Made by a program: the position numbers and the translations under genes. From Pandoraea pulmonicola (GTDB lineage: Bacteria > Pseudomonadota > Gammaproteobacteria > Burkholderiales > Burkholderiaceae): 64,000 nt of DNA. This document shows positions 35,764 to 45,120 of the stretch, piece by piece (position 1 is the first letter of the stretch; each line of letters opens with the position of its first letter). The notes beneath the pieces were generated by a model that ran no database searches, had not been told where the DNA came from, and worked only from the letters and a program-made list of their open reading frames with translations. The stretch spans positions 4,216,001 to 4,280,000 of the forward strand of contig NZ_CP010310.2 in the NCBI RefSeq assembly GCF_000815105.2, read 5' to 3'.

Positions 35764-36579
35764 TCAACGGCGGGCAGGTGCCCCCAGACGCATCGACAGT
35801 TGATCCGCCAATTCGCGGATCTGACGGCCGATGCGCTGTCCGGTGGCCGCGTCGATCTCGTTGGTGACGAAGCTGACCGCGAGCCCCGCAACGGCGCGCT
35901 CGCCGCTCGCATCGAAGACCGGCGCGCCGAAGCAGATCATGCCCTCGCGCATCTGTCCGTTGTCGATCGAGTACCCGTCACGGCGCACCTGTGCCATTTC
36001 CTCGGCCAGTGCGGAAAAAGTGCCGACGCTCGCCCGGGTAAGCGGTTCGGGCCAGGCGCCGGCGAACAGAGCGGCGACTTCGTCGGGCGGCAGTGTCGAG
36101 AGCATCGCCTTGCCCGTCGCCGTGTAGGGCGCAGGCAGCCGCATGCCGATGCGAAACGTCACCCCGAGCGGCCGGTTGCCGTTGTGGCAGGCCAGATAGA
36201 TGACGTCGGCGCCGTCGAGCACGGACAGCGTGACAGTCTCTTCGGCAAACGCCCGCGAGGCGTCCCATACCGCCCGGAACTCTTCGGTGATGTGGGTCTG
36301 CGACAGGAACGCATTCGCCCATCCCATCACGTACGAGCCCATGGTCATGCCGCCGTTGACGTGGCGTTTGATCAGGCGCAGCTTGACCAGTGTGTCGCAC
36401 AGTCCGTGCAGCGTGCTTTTCGGCACCCCCGTCTCGCGCGCCAGATCGGCCAGCGCCACCGGCTCGAGCGACGCCGCAATCACGTCGAGCACGTGCACCG
36501 CACGCACCACGGCGGGCGCCGTGGTCTTGAGCGGCCCGGACGAGGCATGGGCGGAAATGTCGAGTTTGCGCTTTGGCAT
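35764..36579 (-). CDS. IclR-family transcriptional regulator
   Basis: This 271-residue protein has an N-terminal winged HTH (AVHVLDVIAASLEPVALADLARETGVPKSTLHGLCDTLVKLRLI) and the IclR effector domain (LPAPYTATGKAMLSTLPPDE..., GAPVFDASGERAVAGLAVSF). It is divergent from the aldehyde dehydrogenase gene and has two 17-bp operator-like repeats in the shared promoter, so it probably controls the two dehydrogenases. Confidence 0.92.
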   Translation of the reverse strand: MPKRKLDISAHASSGPLKTTAPAVVRAVHVLDVIAASLEPVALADLARETGVPKSTLHGLCDTLVKLRLIKRHVNGGMTMGSYVMGWANAFLSQTHITEEFRAVWDASRAFAEETVTLSVLDGADVIYLACHNGNRPLGVTFRIGMRLPAPYTATGKAMLSTLPPDEVAALFAGAWPEPLTRASVGTFSALAEEMAQVRRDGYSIDNGQMREGMICFGAPVFDASGERAVAGLAVSFVTNEIDAATGQRIGRQIRELADQLSMRLGAPARR

Positions 36580-36615
36580 GGTGAACCCCTAGTTGCACCC
36601 CAGACGGTCAGTACG

Positions 36616-36651
36616 TAGAATTACATTCAATACATAGAATATCGTTCAATA
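36616..36651. promoter_or_regulatory. Tandem IclR operator-like repeats
   Basis: TAGAATTACATTCAATA (36616-36632) and TAGAATATCGTTCAATA (36635-36651) are two direct copies 19 bp apart. Each is a partial palindrome (GAAT-N3-ATTC in the first), and a third half-site TAGAAC follows at 36654. They sit between the divergent IclR and dehydrogenase genes. Confidence 0.6.
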
Positions 36652-36737
36652 GGTAGAACGGCAAGTATTCAGCGAGATTGCCGCCTGCCCTCCCATCCAC
36701 AGCCAACAGGACATGCCGGCGAGTCCGGTCAACTGCC

Positions 36738-38186
<1,449 letters not shown>

Positions 38187-38294
38187 TGTGAGGGCATCGC
38201 GCCCCATCGCGGATTGTGCTGCGCCCGAAGCGCAATCCGCGCGAGAATCGAGAATGACGAGGTCTCGTCAGTGCCCGAACCAAGGAAGCCGATC

Positions 38295-39455
38295 ATGAAC
38301 CCGTTTCGTTTTCAGACGGTCCCCACCGTCGTCGTGGAATTTGGCGCCGCTCGCCGTCTCGGCGCACTGCTTCGCGAGCAGTATCCGGCCGGCAGGCGTC
38401 TGTGCGTGGTAACAGACGGCTTTCTGCACAAGAGCGGACTGCTCGCGCCCGCGCTGGCCAATCTGGCCGAGCATGGCTGGCAGGTCTCGGTGATCGACGA
38501 CGTAATCGCCGACCCGCCCGAGCACGTGGTGCTGGAAGCCGCGGAGCGCGCCCGCGCGGCCGACGCGGAGATCGTGCTGGGGCTGGGGGGCGGCTCGTCG
38601 ATGGACGTCGCCAAACTGCTCGCGGTGCTGCTGCCGGGCACGCAATCGATCAAGGAGATGTACGGCGTCAAGAAGGTGACAGGTACGCGCCTGCCGCTGG
38701 TGCAGATGCCGACGACCGCCGGTACAGGCTCGGAAGTCACCGCGGTGTCGATCGTGACGACGGGCGAAACGACGAAGATGGGGGTGGTCGCGCCACAGCT
38801 CTTTGCGGACCTCGCGATTCTCGATGCGGAACTCACGCTCGGTCTGCCGCGCGCCGCAACGGCGGCCACCGGCATCGACGCAATGGTGCATGCCATCGAA
38901 GCCTACACGTCCGCCCATCTGAAGAATCCGGTCTCGGACATGCTCGCCGTGAAGGCGCTGGAATTGCTCTCGCGCAACCTGCTGCCGGCCTGCGACGACG
39001 GCAACAATCGCAACGCCCGTGAAGCCATGCTGCTCGGCGCGATGTTCGCAGGTCAATCGTTCGCGAACTCTCCCGTAGCCGCCGTACACGCCCTCGCCTA
39101 TCCGATCGGCGGCATCTTCCACGTCGCGCACGGACTGTCGAACGCCCTCGTGCTTTCTCACGTCATGCGCTTCAATGCGCCCGCGGCGAGCCAGCGCTAC
39201 GCCGAGCTCGCCGACGTGATTCTCCCCACCAAGGCAGCCGGCAGCAATGAAGCGAAGACCGACGCGCTCATCCAGTACATCGAAGCGATGATCGTCGAGA
39301 CCGCCATTCCCCGCACACTCCGCGAAGTCGGCGTGACGCAGAACGACATCGGCCGCATGGCCTCGGACGCCATGCTCCAGACCCGACTGCTCGTCAACAA
39401 TCCCCGCGAAGTCACGGAAGCCGACGCTTTCGCCATCTACAGCGCTGCGCTCTGA
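38295..39455 (+). CDS. Iron-containing alcohol dehydrogenase
   Basis: This 386-residue group III alcohol dehydrogenase has the NAD-binding GLGGGSSMDVAKL and the PTTAGTGSEVT block. The metal ligands lie in GIDAMVHAIEAYTS and GIFHVAHGLSNA, the HxxxH-type histidines of the family. AAGGAAG precedes the ATG. It follows the aldehyde dehydrogenase by 108 bp. The pair could turn a hydroxyacid such as 4-hydroxybutyrate into its semialdehyde and then the dicarboxylate; this is inferred from the pairing. Confidence 0.88.
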   Translation: MNPFRFQTVPTVVVEFGAARRLGALLREQYPAGRRLCVVTDGFLHKSGLLAPALANLAEHGWQVSVIDDVIADPPEHVVLEAAERARAADAEIVLGLGGGSSMDVAKLLAVLLPGTQSIKEMYGVKKVTGTRLPLVQMPTTAGTGSEVTAVSIVTTGETTKMGVVAPQLFADLAILDAELTLGLPRAATAATGIDAMVHAIEAYTSAHLKNPVSDMLAVKALELLSRNLLPACDDGNNRNAREAMLLGAMFAGQSFANSPVAAVHALAYPIGGIFHVAHGLSNALVLSHVMRFNAPAASQRYAELADVILPTKAAGSNEAKTDALIQYIEAMIVETAIPRTLREVGVTQNDIGRMASDAMLQTRLLVNNPREVTEADAFAIYSAAL

Positions 39456-39612
39456 CTGTTCTCTCTCGCGTCCGGTCATCAGTACCGTCCGAAGTTCGTT
39501 CTCGGTTCGGTACCGGTTGGCATCTCTGTCGAACACGCACGCCTCTCTTCGGCTACCCCGGACCCACGCTGCCGCAGCATACCCGCCTCCCGCTCGGTAC
39601 TGCCTGCCCCCC

Positions 39613-39683
39613 GACGGACCGGGGCCCCTTTCCGCCTCTCAGACATAGACCCAACTCGATTCGGAAAGGGGCCCCGGTCCGTC
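39613..39683. repeat. Perfect 22-bp inverted repeat with 27-nt loop
   Basis: Positions 39613-39634 are the exact reverse complement of 39662-39683; the arms contain GGACCGGGGCCCC and CTTTCCG. The hairpin would be very stable. No T-run follows, so it is not a simple terminator. It lies about 160 bp after the alcohol dehydrogenase, inside a 416-bp gap that is otherwise free of convincing genes. Confidence 0.8.
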
Positions 39684-39871
39684 TCCATCCTTCATTTCCC
39701 CCTCCATGTGACACGCCCGTCTGGCAATTCCCCCCTCCCCGCGAAAGCAGTCTCTCTGTAGCCGCCGAGGGGGCTGCCGAAGTCGCGCTTTTTGACATTC
39801 GCACGCCGACAGACTGGCGACATGTTCGGATGGGAGCATCGATAGCTCCGAACTGCCCGAGAGATTGTCAT

Positions 39872-40537
39872 ATGCCAATTCGCCTGAAGCGCCCGCCCGC
39901 ACGGATAGCAATTGCCAGTCTTTGTTTATGCGCCCTGTCAGGGTGCGTTCCGATCGTGCTCGGCGCGGCGACCGCCACCGGCATGGCAGCCACCGACCGT
40001 CGAAGCCTGGGCGCCCAGATGGACGACGCGAGCATCGAGCTAAGGGTCGGCCACCGGGTCGGCGAGGTGGCCGCGCCCCAGGCTCACGTCAACGTTTCCA
40101 GCTACAACCGACAGGTGCTGCTGACCGGTGAGGTGCCCCGGGACAACGACCTTCAGGCGATCGCCGCCGCCGCGAAGCAGGACGCCAGCGTGCGCGCCGT
40201 GTTCAACGAGGCGGTGCTCGCGCCGGAAGCCTCGTCGTTCGGCGAGCGGTCGTCCGATACGCTGATTTCGACGAAGGTCAAGGCTAGTCTTGTAGCCGAG
40301 AAGGGCCTCCCGTCCTCGGCATTCAAGGTCGTGGTGGAGCGCAAGGTCGTCTACCTGATGGGGTTGGCGACGAAGGACGAGGCCGATCTCGCATCGAGCG
40401 TGGCCAGCCGGGTGCCGGACGTGGCGAGTGTCGTACGCGTGCTTGAAATCGTCCCTAAGGAAACGCTCGAGCGTATCGCACCCACGAAGGCGTCCGACGC
40501 GTCGCTCGCACAAGACGACGCCACTTACGCGCGCTAG
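39872..40537 (+). CDS. BON-domain outer-membrane lipoprotein (DolP/OsmY-like)
   Basis: This 221-residue lipoprotein has a signal peptide ending in lipobox LSGC (Cys25). Two BON domains follow, at about residues 53-115 (HVNVSSYNRQVLLTGEVPRDND) and 127-195 (TLISTKVKASLV...VYLMGLATKDEADLA). Dual-BON lipoproteins such as DolP act at the outer membrane in envelope integrity. It lies upstream of the lipid-modifying cluster, separated by 287 bp, so it may have its own promoter. The in-frame start at 39830 would break the signal peptide. Confidence 0.9.
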   Translation: MPIRLKRPPARIAIASLCLCALSGCVPIVLGAATATGMAATDRRSLGAQMDDASIELRVGHRVGEVAAPQAHVNVSSYNRQVLLTGEVPRDNDLQAIAAAAKQDASVRAVFNEAVLAPEASSFGERSSDTLISTKVKASLVAEKGLPSSAFKVVVERKVVYLMGLATKDEADLASSVASRVPDVASVVRVLEIVPKETLERIAPTKASDASLAQDDATYAR

Positions 40538-40824
40538 GCCAGAAGCGTATGCTTGCGCGTTGATGCGTCGCGCCCTGGCGAGACACTCACGTCAGCGTCC
40601 CGGCGGTTCGCCCTGTCATTGTTTCGTCATGCGAATGGTGAACCCCGTACCTGTCGTCAGCATGGCGGTCGTGCCGATCCACGAAATTCCAACAACGGAA
40701 TGGGTACGACAGACTGACGACAGCCATCGCTGGCAAGCTGACCTCATTCCCACGACGGGTCTTCGCACTATGCCGTGGCGTGAGTGGCCGAAGCACCGTA
40801 TCCGCGAAAGGATGGTTCAGCGAA

Positions 40825-41412
40825 ATGGCGATAATCGAACTTCTGACGTTTGTCCGCGAGTGGGGGCGCAGTCCGCGCGATGTCGCGGCCGTCGCGCCCT
40901 CGGGGCGTGCCCTGGCGTCGCTCATCACACGGAAAATCTCCCACGCGACGGGGCCCGTCCTCGAACTGGGCCCAGGCACCGGCGCGTTCACGAGGGCGTT
41001 GCTGCGACGCGGCGTGAGAGAAGACCACCTCACGCTGATCGAAGTCGGCCGAAGCTTCGCAGACTTGCTTCGAGAGAAATTCCCTTCGGCACGGGTGCTC
41101 CAGATGCGCGCCGAGGTACTGCACCTCCAGCCGCCGTATCTTGGCAACACGTTCGGCGCAGTCGTTTGCGGTCTGGGCTTTCTCAATATGCCGCGCGACA
41201 CCGTCTTCAGAATCCTGAGCGGCGCCTTCCTGTACCTGCAGCCGCACGGCGAGTTCTTCATGTTCACTTACGGCGCCACCTGTTCGGTGCCGGAAGACGT
41301 GCTTGACGAGTTGGGACTACGAGCGACCCGGCTGGGCAAGACGTATCTGAATTTCCCGCCCGCGACCGTCTACAGCATTTCGCGTCGCAACGACGAGGTG
41401 CCGCAAGCATGA
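40825..41412 (+). CDS. PmtA-like phospholipid/ornithine-lipid N-methyltransferase
   Basis: This 195-residue SAM-dependent methyltransferase has motif I VLELGPGTGAFTRALL (about residues 44-59) and motif II LTLIEVGRSFADLL. The C-terminal FTYG...GLRATRLGKTYLNFPPATVYSISRR closely parallels the NLPPAxVWxYRR end of Sinorhizobium-type phosphatidylethanolamine methyltransferases. The ATG at 40825 follows AAAGGA. It overlaps the DedA gene by 4 bp and precedes an OlsB-like acyltransferase, so the acceptor may be phosphatidylethanolamine or an ornithine lipid. Confidence 0.82.
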   Translation: MAIIELLTFVREWGRSPRDVAAVAPSGRALASLITRKISHATGPVLELGPGTGAFTRALLRRGVREDHLTLIEVGRSFADLLREKFPSARVLQMRAEVLHLQPPYLGNTFGAVVCGLGFLNMPRDTVFRILSGAFLYLQPHGEFFMFTYGATCSVPEDVLDELGLRATRLGKTYLNFPPATVYSISRRNDEVPQA

Positions 41413-42041
41413 GTCCGGCGGAATTGAGCCAGCTTTTCATGGGTTACGGGCTGCTGGGCGGATTCGCGATCGGGCTGCTGGAGAAGCTCGTTCCCATTGC
41501 GCCGTCGTATCTCGTGCTGATGTTCCTCGGCTTCGTGGAGGGATCCGCGGCGTCGCTGTCCATGCTGATCCTGGCGAGCGCGCTGGGGTCTCTCGCGGGG
41601 ACGATGGTCTGGTATTTGGTGGGGCGCTGCGTCGGTGAGGGACGGGTGAGCCGTCTCGTCGGAAGGTACGGCCGCTATGTGCACTTCTCCACCGCGACCT
41701 ACGACCATCTTGTCGGATCGTTTCGGCGCAATGCGCGCGTGGCGACGTTCGTCGGACAACTGATCCCGGTCGTTCGCCTGTACCTGGCGTTGCCCGCCGG
41801 TGTCTTGCGCATCGGCATGGGGCGGTTCGTCCCCAGTGCCGCCGCGGGCATCCTGATCTACAACGCGATATTCATGACGATCGGGTTCGTGTTGCGGGGC
41901 AGTGCGCACGAGCCACTGAGCATTGGTGGCTGGGTGATGGGCGTGCTCGCAGGCATGGAGATCACCGGGCTGATCCTCGCGAACCGATGGGCGGCGAAGG
42001 CGAAGGCCGTTGACTGCCGGGCACCGGCGTCGACTCTCTGA
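41409..42041 (+). CDS. DedA-family membrane protein
   Basis: This 210-residue inner-membrane protein has about five hydrophobic segments. It carries DedA features: an early acidic residue in GLLEKLVPIAPSYLVLMFLGF and the conserved GQLIPVVRLYLALPAGVLRIG segment with its arginine. DedA proteins are lipid scramblases or undecaprenyl-phosphate flippases, and several are needed for resistance to cationic peptides. It is translationally coupled to the methyltransferase (ATGA overlap). Confidence 0.88.
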   Translation: MSPAELSQLFMGYGLLGGFAIGLLEKLVPIAPSYLVLMFLGFVEGSAASLSMLILASALGSLAGTMVWYLVGRCVGEGRVSRLVGRYGRYVHFSTATYDHLVGSFRRNARVATFVGQLIPVVRLYLALPAGVLRIGMGRFVPSAAAGILIYNAIFMTIGFVLRGSAHEPLSIGGWVMGVLAGMEITGLILANRWAAKAKAVDCRAPASTL

Positions 42042-42067
42042 GCGGGGCAAGGCGATGGGGACCTCGA

Positions 42068-42943
42068 ATGCGTGATTTTCCAACACCGACACTGCCGTTC
42101 GCTTCGCTCACGCTGCGAGCTGCGGACAAGCGCGCGCCGACCATGCGCATCGCTACCGGGGCAGGGGCGGGGCTGCAGGTAAGCTGGGTCGACTCCGGCG
42201 ACGGGCTCCGCGAGGCGCAGCGGCTTCGCTACGACGTTTTCGCGACGGAAATGGGGGCGAACGTCAGCGGCCCGCCAGGGCTGGACGTCGATCCGTTCGA
42301 CGACTATTGCGATCACTTGCTCATTCGCGATGTGGCGTCGCAGATGGTGGTCGGGACCTATCGGGTGATGACGCCACGAAGCGCGCGTGCGCTGGGCCGT
42401 CTTTACGCGGAGAGCGAATTCGATCTGTCGGCCCTGAAGTCGTTGCGGCCCGATATGGTCGAGGTCGGGCGCTCGTGCGTACACCGGGATTTCCGGCAGG
42501 GTGCGGTCATTCTGGCGTTGTGGGGCGGGCTGGGCGCGTATATGCGTGCGCATGGATTTCAGTGGATGCTGGGCTGCTCCAGTGTGCCGATGAGCGATGG
42601 CGGACGCTTTGCCGCGAACCTGTATCATTCGCTGGGCCAGTCGCTGGTCCCGCAGTCGCAACGGGTGACGCCGCACCATCCGCTGCGCGTTGCCGCACTG
42701 GCAACCGGCGAGGCCGTGACGCCGCCCGCGCTGTTCAAGGGGTATTTGCGTCTGGGGGCGAAGATTTGCGGCGAACCGGCATGGGACCCCGACTTCAATT
42801 GCGCCGACTTTCTTACGCTGCTGCGCATGACGGACATCCACCCGCGATACGCCCGTCATTTCTTTGGCGGTCCAAATCAGTCAAAGGGTGTAGAAATGCG
42901 GGAGCGCGAGCGCAGCCCCTTGCTGGAGCGGCCGGACATATGA
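42068..42943 (+). CDS. olsB: OlsB-like GNAT-fold N-acyltransferase
   Basis: This 291-residue protein of the ornithine-lipid OlsB / acyl-homoserine-lactone-synthase-like acyltransferase group has REAQRLRYDVFATEMGA, DPFDDYCDHLLIRD, VGTYRVMTP, MVEVGRSCVHRDFR and GGLGAYMRAHGFQWMLGCSS, all OlsB blocks in order. OlsB transfers a 3-hydroxyacyl group from ACP to ornithine, giving lyso-ornithine lipid. OlsA is not in the window. It overlaps the response regulator by 4 bp. The start could also be the ATG at 42143. Confidence 0.85.
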   Translation: MRDFPTPTLPFASLTLRAADKRAPTMRIATGAGAGLQVSWVDSGDGLREAQRLRYDVFATEMGANVSGPPGLDVDPFDDYCDHLLIRDVASQMVVGTYRVMTPRSARALGRLYAESEFDLSALKSLRPDMVEVGRSCVHRDFRQGAVILALWGGLGAYMRAHGFQWMLGCSSVPMSDGGRFAANLYHSLGQSLVPQSQRVTPHHPLRVAALATGEAVTPPALFKGYLRLGAKICGEPAWDPDFNCADFLTLLRMTDIHPRYARHFFGGPNQSKGVEMRERERSPLLERPDI

Positions 42944-43614
42944 AAGTACTACTCGTGGAAGACGAACCCGAACTGGCGATCGCGCTCAGCGACGCGCTGG
43001 CGCGTCACGGCATGCTCCTGGATCATGCCTCGCGTTTGTCCGAAGCGGAGAGTCTCGCGATGGCGAGTACGTACAGTGCCGTCATTCTCGACCGGCGCTT
43101 GCCGGATGGCGACGGACTCGGCCTGATCCCGAAGCTGCGCGCGAAGGGGAACGCCGTGCCCGTGCTGGTGCTCACCGCCCGAGGCAGTATCGCCGACAAG
43201 GTGGAAGGCCTCGGCATCGGGGCCGACGACTACCTGTCGAAACCCTTCGCGTTCGAGGAGTTGCTGGCGCGCCTGCGCGCGTTGGCGCGTCGCCCGGCGA
43301 GCATGCAATGCGACATCGTCGTGGCGGGCCGGCTGTCCTATGACTACATCAACGTGGAGGCACGCGTTGGCGACGTGGCGCTCACGCTCACCCGACGCGA
43401 GATTCTCGTGCTCGATACGCTCCTGCGGCGCATGAACCGGATGGTGCCGCGTGAGGCGCTCATGGAGGCCGTGTTCACGCTCGGCGACGAAGTGCAGCCC
43501 AATGCCCTCGATACCCAGGTTTCCCGATTGCGACGCAAGCTGACCGAGGCCAACAGCGGGCTGGTCATCAATGGCATTCGCGGCGTGGGGTACCTGTTGC
43601 GAGAGGAACCATGA
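42940..43614 (+). CDS. OmpR-family response regulator
   Basis: This 224-residue regulator has a receiver domain with Asp8, phospho-acceptor Asp51 (AVILDRRLPDGDG), Thr79 and Lys101 (LSKPF), then a winged-helix DNA-binding domain ending LDTQVSRLRRKLTEANSGLVINGIRGVGYLL. The style is QseB/PmrA-like. It overlaps the acyltransferase upstream and the kinase downstream by 4 bp each, so the lipid genes and the signalling pair form one operon. Confidence 0.94.
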   Translation: MKVLLVEDEPELAIALSDALARHGMLLDHASRLSEAESLAMASTYSAVILDRRLPDGDGLGLIPKLRAKGNAVPVLVLTARGSIADKVEGLGIGADDYLSKPFAFEELLARLRALARRPASMQCDIVVAGRLSYDYINVEARVGDVALTLTRREILVLDTLLRRMNRMVPREALMEAVFTLGDEVQPNALDTQVSRLRRKLTEANSGLVINGIRGVGYLLREEP

Positions 43615-44972
43615 GCTTCTGGCGTCCGCGTTCGCTGAGGTGGCGGCTGGTTCAGCGAATGCTCGTCGCGCAATGGGTGATGGTCGCAGTGCTGACGACG
43701 CTGAGCTTCACGATCTTCGCGAGCCTGTGGCTCACGGGCACGATTCTCGGCGGCGTACATGAGTTCAGCACCATCGACGCGCTGAAGGAATCCATCGGCA
43801 GAGCGCCGGACGGAAGTCTGGTGCTCAGGGATTCGCCATCGCTCAAGCGCCTTCGCGCGGAAGTCCCCGACTTGTGGTTCATCGTCGAAGACGACAGCGG
43901 TCATGTGCTGCGCGATGGCACGCCGCCCGCGGAAATACAGGCGCTCCTGCCGCTGCCGACGTCATTGAGCGACGCGCGTTTCAGCAACGATGCACAGTAT
44001 TCGTCGGTTGGCTTCGCGGTGGCACGCCGAGTGGAGAGCCCGGCCGGACGGCTGCGCATGGTGACAGGCACGCAAGGAAGGGTGACGCTGCGTCAGATCG
44101 TCCGGCAGTCCGAGAGCGCCTACAATCTGGCGCTGTATCTCGCGGCCATGATGGGCATTGCCGCACTGGTCGTCACTCCCATCGTCGTGCGGCGTGCGCT
44201 GCGCTCGCTTGGGCGGGTGTCGGCCGAGGCCGAGCGCATCGATATCGACAGTATCGGCGTGCGTCTCGATACGCGCGATCTGCCCTCTGAGATGTTGCCG
44301 CTCGTGAATGCGGTCAATGGGGCGCTGGCGCGTCTGGACAAGGGGATCGAGGCGAGGAAGCGGTTCATTGCCGACGCGGCGCACGAACTGCGCACGCCCA
44401 TTGCCATTCTCACGACGCGCATCGCCGCGCTCCCGTCGGGCGCCGCGCGCAATCGCCTGCAGGAAGACTGCGCGCGACTGGCGACGCTGGCGGACCAGTT
44501 GCTCGATCTTCAACGTCTCGATCAGAGCGCGATGACGTTCACGCAAGTCGATCTCGTTGCGCTGGCGCAGCGCGTGGTCGCCGACATGGCGCCGATGACG
44601 TTCGCTGGCGGATACGACATGGCGTTCGATGCCGACGGTGAGCATGTGTTTGTGCGTGGGGACGAACTCGCCATCGAACGGGCGCTGACCAACCTTATCC
44701 AGAACGCGGCCAATTACGGGCGACGCAGAGGGACGATCACGGTGCGCGTATCGCGCGAGGCCTGGATGGAGGTCTGCGACGAGGGCGACGGGATTCCAGA
44801 GGACCAGCGGCACAGCATCTTCGAGCCCTACCGCCGGCTGAGCGAGGACACGCACGGCATCGGGCTGGGGCTGGACCTCGTCCAGCGCGTCATGCATCTG
44901 CACGGCGGCGAGGCGACGGTCACGCAGTCTGCCCCGAAGGGCGCGTGCTTCCGGCTGAGTTTTCCGATGTAA
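43611..44972 (+). CDS. Sensor histidine kinase
   Basis: This 453-residue membrane kinase has a first helix at about residues 18-45, a periplasmic sensor of roughly 125 residues and a second helix at 172-193. A HAMP-like linker follows, then the HisKA box ADAAHELRTP (His258) and an HATPase domain with ALTNLIQNAANYG (N box), DEGDGIPEDQ and GIGLGLDLV. It is the cognate of the preceding regulator and QseC/PmrB-like in layout. The sensed signal is unknown. Confidence 0.93.
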   Translation: MSFWRPRSLRWRLVQRMLVAQWVMVAVLTTLSFTIFASLWLTGTILGGVHEFSTIDALKESIGRAPDGSLVLRDSPSLKRLRAEVPDLWFIVEDDSGHVLRDGTPPAEIQALLPLPTSLSDARFSNDAQYSSVGFAVARRVESPAGRLRMVTGTQGRVTLRQIVRQSESAYNLALYLAAMMGIAALVVTPIVVRRALRSLGRVSAEAERIDIDSIGVRLDTRDLPSEMLPLVNAVNGALARLDKGIEARKRFIADAAHELRTPIAILTTRIAALPSGAARNRLQEDCARLATLADQLLDLQRLDQSAMTFTQVDLVALAQRVVADMAPMTFAGGYDMAFDADGEHVFVRGDELAIERALTNLIQNAANYGRRRGTITVRVSREAWMEVCDEGDGIPEDQRHSIFEPYRRLSEDTHGIGLGLDLVQRVMHLHGGEATVTQSAPKGACFRLSFPM

Positions 44973-45120
44973 TCAGGCAGTCACGAACAGGTAGTCGATC
45001 AAGGCATCCTCGGCTTTTTCCACGACTGCACCGGCCACTTCAGGTGAGTCACGGCCATTCGAGAAGATCACCGCGTTATGATCGCCCGCCCGTTGTTGGT
45101 TTTGGCCGGCGCCAGCGCTG

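Noticed and set aside
40558..40824. Small gene between the BON lipoprotein and the methyltransferase
   Set aside because: Short frames exist but lack ribosome-binding sites and plausible composition; the region probably holds the lipid operon promoter.
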